DNA of 5,560 bases. Origin: Methanospirillum hungatei (GTDB lineage Archaea > Halobacteriota > Methanomicrobia > Methanomicrobiales > Methanospirillaceae). The position numbers and the translations under genes are program-made. The notes below the pieces were generated by a model that was not told where the DNA came from, did no database searches, and was given only the letters and a program-made list of their open reading frames with translations. This document shows, piece by piece, positions 1 to 5,273 of the stretch. Every line of letters begins with the position of its first letter. The stretch's first letter is position 1. Location: NCBI GenBank assembly GCA_003251955.1, contig QKDV01000178.1:1-5560 (forward strand). Direction: 5' to 3'.

Positions 1-645
1 TTCGGCTTTACCCCGCCTCTTCTCTTCTATTGCAGCCTTTGACCCTAGTCCGGTCATGCTTATGATCTTAATATCTGACAACTTCATCCTGAGAAGTTGT
101 TCTTTTGTGTACCCGGAAAGCTCTGTAAATGCAACATTTGCATGCTGTATCTCAAAGGCTGCGTTGAACTGAAGAATAGGAAGTGGGTTTTCATCAACAA
201 TTGCATCAGCCTGCTGCTGAAGTTTCCTGATCTCTGTGATATCGTTATAAACTGATAGTATCTTATCGATGTTTCCTGTTTCGTCGAGGATTGGGATTGT
301 ATGTCTTATCCAGGTTACTATCCCTGAAGGAAACTGGAATGTTGCCTCGCCGACCTTTGCCTTCCTATCTTTTAAGGTCTCTGCAAGTCCCTCTCCTTTC
401 TTATCAAGGTAGACAAAATCGTGCAGGGTTGCAGACATGCTCTTCTCCCTGTTCCACCCGGTTGCCTTAATGAAGGCTTCATTGACACCGATAACCTTCA
501 GATCCCTGTTCCATATGAGTATTGGATTTGGATTCTGGTTGAAGATAAAATCTGATTCATTCTGATGAGATCTTAAATCTTCAATCTCCTGCATCATCCT
601 CTCCATCTCACCTCTCTCTCCTGCATCACTTATTGACTCATTCAT
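1..645 (-). CDS. Tandem PAS-domain sensor protein, N-terminal part (C-terminus beyond left edge)
   Basis: The reverse strand is open from the ATG at 645-643 to base 1, giving 215 residues with no stop. Residues about 9-30 are charged and could form a short coiled coil. A first PAS domain spans about 30-140: it opens with FIFNQNPNPILIWNRD and closes with the typical PAC ending TWIRHTIPILDETGNI...VYNDITEIRKL. A second PAS starts near 149 (DENPLPILQFNAAFEIQHAN, then FTELSGYTKEQLL) and is cut by the edge. PAS domains bind small ligands, haem or flavin, or mediate dimerisation. No signal peptide or membrane segment is visible, so this part should be cytoplasmic. The second PAS resembles those ahead of the signalling domain in soluble methyl-accepting chemotaxis proteins of Methanomicrobiales, but a histidine kinase is equally possible because the output domain is missing. 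The start is the first possible one after an in-frame stop at 672-670 and has GGGG 7 bases upstream. Confidence 0.85.
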   Translation of the reverse strand, partial: MNESISDAGERGEMERMMQEIEDLRSHQNESDFIFNQNPNPILIWNRDLKVIGVNEAFIKATGWNREKSMSATLHDFVYLDKKGEGLAETLKDRKAKVGEATFQFPSGIVTWIRHTIPILDETGNIDKILSVYNDITEIRKLQQQADAIVDENPLPILQFNAAFEIQHANVAFTELSGYTKEQLLRMKLSDIKIISMTGLGSKAAIEEKRRGKAE

Positions 646-652
646 TTCATAT

Positions 653-656
653 CCCC
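653..656 (-). promoter_or_regulatory. Ribosome binding site of the PAS sensor gene
   Basis: On the reverse strand AAGGGGAT lies just upstream of the ATG at 645-643, with 7 bases between the G-tract and the start. It is a partial match to the archaeal Shine-Dalgarno sequence. It favours 645 over the overlapping ATG at 650-648, which opens only ATG AAA TGA. Confidence 0.5.
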
Positions 657-705
657 TTACACCTGTTAGCTACTATCCTCTCCTGATAGATGTAAAAACT
701 TACGG

Positions 706-711
706 TTTTAT
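706..711 (-). promoter_or_regulatory. Candidate TATA-like box of the PAS sensor gene
   Basis: On the reverse strand ATAAAA lies about 63 bases upstream of the ATG. With the usual archaeal spacing of about 26 bases, transcription would begin near 682 and leave a leader of about 36 bases. The box lies in an imperfect inverted repeat (TAAAAAC at 693-699, GGTTTTA at 704-710, one mismatch). The match is weak and the region is AT-rich, so this is only a candidate. Confidence 0.25.
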
Positions 712-843
712 GACCTGTGAGTGAAATCATGCATCTCCCCCCGCAATGCTTTTCTGATCAACTGGATTATTATCAACAAGAATAATTCAGCAGAGTATTC
801 GACTGGAATAGTAGTTCCGGTTGTTTATTGTGTAAGCATAATG

Positions 844-882
844 TTTTGAAATAATCAAAGTAAAATAGAGATTGTTTCAAAA
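844..882. repeat. Inverted repeat 1: 13-base arms, 13-base AT-rich spacer
   Basis: The left arm TTTTGAAATAATC (844-856) and the right arm GATTGTTTCAAAA (870-882) are inverted copies matching at 12 of 13 positions. The one mismatch becomes a G-U pair in RNA, and three more pairs (G-U, U-G, A-U) could extend the stem outward to 841 and 885. The spacer 857-869 contains the TATA-like TAAAATA. The element could be an operator around the TPR gene's promoter or a transcribed hairpin; the sequence does not decide which. Confidence 0.7.
861..867 (+). promoter_or_regulatory. Candidate TATA-like box of the TPR gene
   Basis: TAAAATA preceded by ATCAAAG resembles an archaeal TATA box with an A-rich BRE. 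It would place transcription start near 890, about 48 bases before the ATG at 938. It lies exactly in the spacer of inverted repeat 1, where a bound regulator could block TBP/TFB. A second TATA-like stretch (TTATACTAT, near 948-956) lies inside the reading frame and would imply a later start codon, so this call is weak. Confidence 0.3.
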
Positions 883-883
883 T

Positions 884-900
884 GTGCTATTTCATAGCAC
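884..900. repeat. Inverted repeat 2: perfect 7-base arms, 3-base loop
   Basis: GTGCTAT (884-890) and ATAGCAC (894-900) form a perfect inverted repeat around TTC, ending 37 bases before the ATG at 938. It begins one base after inverted repeat 1 ends. If transcribed it would form a compact 7-bp hairpin in the 5' leader; as DNA it could be a small operator. No T-tract follows, so it is not a terminator. Confidence 0.65.
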
Positions 901-937
901 TTCATGGCATTAAGCAGATGATCTGGATTGTTCCAGA

Positions 938-3900
938 ATGTTGTGCATTATACTATTATCCGGGGTGTCACTTACGGCAAACTATTCAGATCCAAAGAAC
1001 CATACGCAGAAATGGCTCGTTATGGGGGCATCCTTTCTCAAGAAGGAACAGCTTGACAAGGCGTTTTATGCATTCAAGGAAGGACTTCGTAGTGACCCGG
1101 AAAATGCCGAACTCTGGTACCAGATAGGGATCGTTCTCTCAAAACAGGAGCGGTATCGTGATGCCATCAAGATGTACCGAAACGCCCTCAAATATGCCCC
1201 TGGGAATAATAATGCCCAACTCCAGATTGGGATCGCATACCACGAAGTGGGGATGTACAAAGAGGCTATCGGGGTTTTTAACCGGTTGATTGATAATCAG
1301 CCCTCAATGTGTCAGGCATGGATGTACCGTGGTTCATGTCTTGTTTCAAAGGAGCAATACAAGCAAGCCCTCATTGACCTTGAGGAAGCGATAGATTGCG
1401 GTCTCAGCCAGGTTGAGATCTGGGTACTCAAAGGGTACTGCCTCGAACAACTCGGCGATCATCAGGAGGCAATAGATGCATATCAGATTGGGTGTGAGAT
1501 TGCCCCTGATGATCCAATGCCTTATTTCGGGCAGGCGCAAGCCTTGAGTCATATAGGGGAGACTGAACAGGCTGTTGAGGCCCTTTTTGAGGCTGTTAAA
1601 AAGGATCCTGACTTTGCTGATGCCTGGAATCTGCTGGGAGATCTTCATGCAGATATGGGTGATTTGGAGATGGCAACCAGTGCGTACCAACATGTACTCA
1701 AACTACAGCCCTGGAATTTTGAGGTTAGGTACACACATTCACTCTTGAAGGCAGAGCTTTCTGGAGATACAGACGGCGTCACCGACATTCTGAACCAGAT
1801 CATTCATGAAGGACAGGAGACACCGGGGTACTATAATTCTCACGGCCTTGCCCTTTTGCATCTTAAAAAATACGAGTCTGCGATCCAGGCATTCGATCAT
1901 GCAATAATGCTTGACCAGAACAATCCCTCATTTTGGCACAACCACGGTGCTGCACATTACAAAATGCGGCATTACAATGACGCTATAAAATCTTTCCAAC
2001 ATGCACTCAAGCTCAACCCGGGTAATGTAAACTCCTGGATTGGGATTGGAATGGTTGCAACCCGCCAGTATGACTACTCACGTGCGATCTCTGCTTTCAG
2101 CCAGGCAACGAAGAGGAATCCTAAGAAACCAAATGTCTGGGTTCTTCTTGGTGATGCACAGTATGAACAGGGAGACTGTAGGGAAGCGGTAACCTCGTAT
2201 GAAAAAGCCCTCGATCTGGATCCTGATAATACAACTGCCTGGAATCAGCGGGGAATGGTTCTCCGCTCACTCGGGAGTCATGATGATGCTTTAAAGTCAT
2301 TCGAGCATGCGACTATTCAGAAATCTGACCGCCCAGATACCTGGGTAAATCATGCGGTGACCTGCTTTGAACTGGGTGAATACCCTGGAACAATTGCATC
2401 CTTTGAGAAAGCCTGTAAGATCGGGCCGATACCTATTGACAGCTGGAAGGTCTACCTCAATGCTCTTGCCTATCAGAACGAACACCCTAAACTAATCCGG
2501 GTTGCAGAACGATTCATTGAACGATTTGGAGGAGACGATGAGGTTTTTTTCCTGCTTGGTGTCTCCCTGTACAAACTCGGACTGTTCGATGGTGCAATTG
2601 TAAAACTTGAAGAGTCAATCTCCAGGGAAAAGAGTAACATAGAGGCTGTCTACTGGTATGGTCTCACACTTCTTGCTCTGAAAAGGTATTCAGAGGCCAT
2701 CACCGCCTTTGAGCAGGTCGAAGATTCTCAGCCAGATGATTTCCAGGCATGGTTATCTCATGCAAAGGCACTGGTTGCGCTAGAGAAGTATCAGAAGGCT
2801 GAATTTATACTGAAACATTCTCTTCAGATATCAGATACTGAGATCGATTCCTGGATGCTTCTTGCCAGGATTCAAATAGCTCAGAATCAGTCTCCTGATG
2901 CAATCCAGTCTCTGAACCACGCTCTTGAACTTGACCCAACTAACCAGGAGGCACTAGTACAGAAAGCTGAACTGCAGGTGAAGATCGGATCGTTTAAGGG
3001 AGCATGTAATACTTATGAACTGGTAGTCGATCCGGCTGCAGGGAGTTATGATGTATTGTACGGATATGCAAATGCCTTACTTCAGACCGGCCTTGTGAAA
3101 GAGGCACACGGAAAGGTTCAACTATTACTTGAAGGGTATGAGAAGAATGCCGATCTTTGGATTCTGAAGGCTGATATTGAACAATCACTACGACTGTTTG
3201 AGGATGCCTCGCTTTCACTCATGGAAGCAGCCAAATATGCTCCTGATGACAAAAAAATCCCTGGTATATTAGGAGTAACGCTATTTGAGGCTGGTAAGTA
3301 CAAAGAAGCAGTCAAATATCTTGAAAAGGCCCTCTCCCGCGACAGTAAAAATGGTGAGCTCTGGAGAAGAAAGGCTGCAGCCCTTGAGATCCTACGAAAT
3401 TACAGTCAGGCTGCAGAGGCATACCAGCAGGCTGCCCTTCTTCTCCCGGATGATCCATCGATGATAAAAAAGCAGGGTGTAACACTTTATTCAGCCGGGA
3501 AGTGTGAAAAGGCAGTTACAAGTTTTACTCACTATCTTGATCTTGCACCAGATGATTCAGATATCTGGGCGATGAAGGGCAAGGCACTCTATCGGCTTGG
3601 TGAATATGAGCGTTCTGCAGAAGCATTTAGCCATATCGGGGAGAAGAATCGTGATCCTTCGATTCTTCTCAGGTATGCACGCAGCCTCTGTGCAGCAGGA
3701 AAATATGAGGAATCACTCAAGCCCCTTGAATTCGTTCTTGAAAAGCGCCCTGACGATCCAGAAGCATGGCGTCTGAAAGCAGATGCAGAAACAGCCTGTG
3801 GAAGACAAGATGAGGCAGCCAGGGCAGTTGTAGAAGCTTTAAAACAGTTCCCAGAAGATCCAAAATTACTTCTCTCTCATACAAAATCCCTCTATGAGAG

Positions 3901-4219
3901 CGGGGCATATGATGATGCCCTACAAGCTGTAGAGAAGATCATTGAGATAGCTCCGGATCTCCCGGAACCATGGGCGTTGCATGCCGAACTCTACTGGCTG
4001 ACCGGACAACACGAAGAGGCCGTCACTGCCTATGAGAGGGTTCTGGCAGAAGATGATGAAAATGCCAGAGCCTGGTTTTTGAAAGGGGATGCACTTCAGA
4101 ATCTTGGACGGTTTGAGGAGGCTGCTGTAGCTCACGAGCGGGCGTTTGCCCTCGGCGGTGACAACACGGTTGGACTGATGATCTCCCGGAAGATGCGGTA
4201 TCTGCAACAGAAAAAGTAG
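938..4219 (+). CDS. Giant all-TPR repeat protein (31 tandem tetratricopeptide repeats)
   Basis: The 1093-residue product is almost wholly TPR solenoid. Starting at the K-W pair at residues 25-26, it divides without gaps into 31 units ending at 1078: 29 of exactly 34 residues, one of 35 (263-297) and one of 33 (876-908), then a 15-residue tail (GLMISRKMRYLQQKK) that may cap the last helix. Most units keep the TPR signature: W or another large residue at position 4, G or A at 8 and 20, P at 32. Nineteen of the 31 carry the Trp. TPR units are helix pairs that stack into a superhelix binding peptides or proteins; at the usual 7-8 units per turn this would be about four turns. No catalytic domain or clear membrane anchor is seen. 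Its partner is unknown; a scaffold role is inferred from the fold. The start is uncertain: ATG 938 is the first after an in-frame stop at 911-913 but lacks a good ribosome binding site; GTG 965 and ATG 1022 are alternatives, and ATG 1022 would clip the first helix. Confidence 0.93.
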   Translation: MLCIILLSGVSLTANYSDPKNHTQKWLVMGASFLKKEQLDKAFYAFKEGLRSDPENAELWYQIGIVLSKQERYRDAIKMYRNALKYAPGNNNAQLQIGIAYHEVGMYKEAIGVFNRLIDNQPSMCQAWMYRGSCLVSKEQYKQALIDLEEAIDCGLSQVEIWVLKGYCLEQLGDHQEAIDAYQIGCEIAPDDPMPYFGQAQALSHIGETEQAVEALFEAVKKDPDFADAWNLLGDLHADMGDLEMATSAYQHVLKLQPWNFEVRYTHSLLKAELSGDTDGVTDILNQIIHEGQETPGYYNSHGLALLHLKKYESAIQAFDHAIMLDQNNPSFWHNHGAAHYKMRHYNDAIKSFQHALKLNPGNVNSWIGIGMVATRQYDYSRAISAFSQATKRNPKKPNVWVLLGDAQYEQGDCREAVTSYEKALDLDPDNTTAWNQRGMVLRSLGSHDDALKSFEHATIQKSDRPDTWVNHAVTCFELGEYPGTIASFEKACKIGPIPIDSWKVYLNALAYQNEHPKLIRVAERFIERFGGDDEVFFLLGVSLYKLGLFDGAIVKLEESISREKSNIEAVYWYGLTLLALKRYSEAITAFEQVEDSQPDDFQAWLSHAKALVALEKYQKAEFILKHSLQISDTEIDSWMLLARIQIAQNQSPDAIQSLNHALELDPTNQEALVQKAELQVKIGSFKGACNTYELVVDPAAGSYDVLYGYANALLQTGLVKEAHGKVQLLLEGYEKNADLWILKADIEQSLRLFEDASLSLMEAAKYAPDDKKIPGILGVTLFEAGKYKEAVKYLEKALSRDSKNGELWRRKAAALEILRNYSQAAEAYQQAALLLPDDPSMIKKQGVTLYSAGKCEKAVTSFTHYLDLAPDDSDIWAMKGKALYRLGEYERSAEAFSHIGEKNRDPSILLRYARSLCAAGKYEESLKPLEFVLEKRPDDPEAWRLKADAETACGRQDEAARAVVEALKQFPEDPKLLLSHTKSLYESGAYDDALQAVEKIIEIAPDLPEPWALHAELYWLTGQHEEAVTAYERVLAEDDENARAWFLKGDALQNLGRFEEAAVAHERAFALGGDNTVGLMISRKMRYLQQKK
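1010..4171 (+). repeat. Array of 31 tandem TPR-coding units, about 102 bases each
   Basis: The coding sequence repeats at the protein level every 102 bases from 1010 to 4171, with one 105-base unit (1724-1828) and one 99-base unit (3563-3661). The units have diverged at the DNA level: I see no long identical stretches, so this is an old array and not a recent tandem duplication. Units 8 (1724-1828), 15 (2441-2542), 20 (2951-3052) and 26 (3563-3661) depart most from the consensus and may mark kinks or binding sites in the solenoid. Confidence 0.85.
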
Positions 4220-4234
4220 GGATTATAAATGGAC

Positions 4235-4256
4235 GGAGAAAAATCTCCTTTCTTTT
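4235..4256 (+). terminator. Terminator of the TPR gene
   Basis: GGAGA (4235-4239) and TCTCC (4244-4248) form a perfect 5-bp stem with an AAAA loop, followed at once by TTTCTTTT. It begins 15 bases after the TPR stop codon. The T-rich tail is what archaeal RNA polymerase mainly needs for termination; the hairpin may be secondary. Confidence 0.55.
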
Positions 4257-4267
4257 AGGAAAAAGGA
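4239..4267 (-). terminator. Terminator of the response regulator gene
   Basis: Read on the reverse strand, TCCTTT (4267-4262) pairs with AAAGGA (4251-4246) and is followed by GA and five T (4243-4239). It starts directly after the regulator's stop codon. It shares bases with the plus-strand hairpin, so the 49-base gap seems to serve both convergent genes. Confidence 0.45.
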
Positions 4268-4268
4268 A

Positions 4269-4643
4269 TCAGGCAGGTTTTATCCCTGCAGCGATGTGTC
4301 CTTTGAGGTTTTTTAGAACCGTTTCGCGGTCATATGGCTTGACAATGTAGCCCGCTGCCCCAACCCGCAGAGCAAGGTCTACGACCTGTTCAAGCCCTGC
4401 TGCAGAACACATAATGACCGGAATATTCGGGAACTCCTTTTTAAATTCACGAAGCGCTTCAATCCCGTTCATATCAGGCATGACGAGATCCAATATGATG
4501 AGATCCGGTTGATGTTCATGGCAGAGTTTGATCCCTTCCGGCCCCATCCCGGCTGCAACTGTATCATAACCTTCCTGTTTTAGGATTTCTGCCATGGAGT
4601 TCTGGTCTTCAGGATTATCATCGATTATTAAAACTGTAGGCAT
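4269..4643 (-). CDS. Single-domain CheY-like response regulator
   Basis: With the start at 4643 the product is 124 residues, the usual length of a lone receiver domain. All key residues are present: the acidic pair D8-D9 (LIIDDNPED), the phosphoacceptor D52 in IILDLVMPDMNG, S80 in the conserved Ser/Thr position (VIMCSAA), and K102-P103 (YIVKPYD). It should accept a phosphoryl group from a histidine kinase and act through protein contacts, since there is no DNA-binding or enzymatic output domain. In-frame starts further upstream (TTG 4715, ATG 4676) would add 24 or 11 residues, but ATG 4643 fits the fold best and has GGGGGGAAG 7 bases ahead plus a TATA-like box at the right distance. The gene is convergent with the TPR gene and follows ilvN after 126 bases. 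Its kinase partner is not in the window; the PAS protein at the left edge is a candidate only if it proves to be a kinase. Confidence 0.93.
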   Translation of the reverse strand: MPTVLIIDDNPEDQNSMAEILKQEGYDTVAAGMGPEGIKLCHEHQPDLIILDLVMPDMNGIEALREFKKEFPNIPVIMCSAAGLEQVVDLALRVGAAGYIVKPYDRETVLKNLKGHIAAGIKPA

Positions 4644-4650
4644 TTCTTTT

Positions 4651-4659
4651 CTTCCCCCC
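4651..4659 (-). promoter_or_regulatory. Ribosome binding site deciding the response regulator start
   Basis: GGGGGGAAG on the reverse strand sits 7 bases before the ATG at 4643-4641. The two earlier in-frame starts lack a comparable purine tract, so this supports the 124-residue form. Confidence 0.5.
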
Positions 4660-4682
4660 GGCTGATTTTCAGCCATGCCCTG

Positions 4683-4690
4683 GTATATAC
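4683..4690 (-). promoter_or_regulatory. Probable TATA box of the response regulator gene
   Basis: GTATATAC, within the 10-base palindrome GGTATATACC (4682-4691), is the best TATA-like sequence in the window. A start of transcription about 26 bases downstream would fall near 4660, just ahead of the G-rich ribosome binding site and about 17 bases before ATG 4643. The spacing fits a short-leader archaeal gene transcribed on its own rather than only by readthrough from ilvN. Confidence 0.45.
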
Positions 4691-4722
4691 CTGTTATGAC
4701 TGTCTTGAATATCAATCTACGG

Positions 4723-4728
4723 AAAAAA
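4723..4728 (-). terminator. Oligo-T stop candidate after ilvN
   Basis: Six T in a row on the reverse strand lie about 40 bases past the ilvN stop codon and upstream of the regulator's TATA box. No strong hairpin precedes them. Oligo-T tracts alone can terminate archaeal transcription, so this may mark the end of the ilv transcript. Confidence 0.35.
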
Positions 4729-4769
4729 GGGTTGAAATGATCAGTGAATGATAATATGATTTTTCAGGT

Positions 4770-5273
4770 TTATCTTCCTGAACAGGCTGTACCAGCTCCC
4801 CGCTGGAGTGCAATCTTTCCTGTTCTGACCATCTCAAGGATTCCGTAAGGGCCCATGAGGTCTTCAATTGCTGCGATCTTGCTTGAATCCCCGGTTACCT
4901 CGATCATTAGTGAGTCGATACCAACATCGATGATCTTTGCCCTGAATATTCCTGCAACCTGCATGATTGCTGATCTAACCTCACCTGGCTCAGCCTTGAC
5001 CTTGATGAGGGCGAGTTCACGCTCCACATGTTCTGAGTTGGTGATATCAAGAACTTTGATGACCTCGATCAGTTTGTTCAGCTGCTTTTTGACCTGCTCG
5101 ATCTGGACATCATTTCCTGATACAACAATAGTGATTCTGCTTGTCTGTGGCTGTTCGCAGGTACCGACCGCAAGGCTCTCGATATTAAAACCCCTACGTG
5201 AAAAAAGTCCGGTAACCCTTGAGAGGACTCCCGGACTGTCCTCAACCAGAACGCTGAAGATATGGCGGTTCAT
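4770..5273 (-). CDS. ilvN: Acetolactate synthase small (regulatory) subunit
   Basis: The 167-residue product has the two-part layout of the family. An N-terminal ACT domain covers about residues 3-75 (HIFSVLVEDSPGVLSRVTGL, then RRGFNIESLAVG and the TSRITIVVSG strand). The C-terminal small-subunit domain covers about 83-156 (VERELALIKVKA, then IFRAKIIDVG, MIEVTGDSSKI, YGILEMVRTGKIAL). The length is normal for the bacterial and archaeal protein. It stimulates the catalytic subunit, which condenses two pyruvates to acetolactate (or pyruvate with 2-ketobutyrate) in valine, leucine and isoleucine synthesis. In the family the ACT domain binds valine for feedback inhibition; the residues around the DSPGVLSRVTGLF and RGFNIESL segments are intact. 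The ATG directly follows the stop codon of ilvB, so both are made from one message. No ilvC follows; instead there is an oligo-T tract and an unrelated regulator gene. Confidence 0.97.
   Translation of the reverse strand: MNRHIFSVLVEDSPGVLSRVTGLFSRRGFNIESLAVGTCEQPQTSRITIVVSGNDVQIEQVKKQLNKLIEVIKVLDITNSEHVERELALIKVKAEPGEVRSAIMQVAGIFRAKIIDVGIDSLMIEVTGDSSKIAAIEDLMGPYGILEMVRTGKIALQRGAGTACSGR

Larger units (their letters stand above)
646..937. other. Divergent intergenic region between the PAS sensor gene and the TPR gene
   Basis: This 292-base spacer separates two genes read outward, so it should hold both promoters. It is AT-rich towards the right. It contains the ribosome binding site and a TATA-like box of the left gene, a possible 27-codon reading frame on the reverse strand (647-730), a weak inverted repeat (TATTC at 796-800, GAATA at 806-810), and two strong adjacent inverted repeats at 844-882 and 884-900. 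I see no tRNA or other RNA gene in it. Confidence 0.7.

Noticed and set aside
673..689. Inverted repeat CTATC / GATAG with a 7-base loop in the PAS gene leader
   Set aside because: Five-base arms in AT-rich sequence are expected by chance, and nothing else supports a role.
844..900. The twin inverted repeats as a CRISPR unit, IS end or intrinsic terminator
   Set aside because: There is only one copy, no transposase or target duplication nearby, no spacer array, and no T-tract after the second hairpin.
882..1127. 81-codon plus-strand frame starting in the hairpin at 884-900 and overlapping the TPR gene start
   Set aside because: It overlaps the well-supported TPR frame for most of its length, its product is Cys-, Arg- and aromatic-rich without any recognisable domain, and it has no ribosome binding site.
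1010..4171. The 102-base periodicity as a DNA satellite or recent tandem duplication
   Set aside because: The periodicity is seen in the protein; the units are strongly diverged at the DNA level, with no long identical blocks.
1066..4207. Several 62-115 codon minus-strand frames inside the TPR gene
   Set aside because: All are antisense to a continuous, periodic TPR frame and none shows a domain or ribosome binding site; they follow from the codon bias of the real gene.
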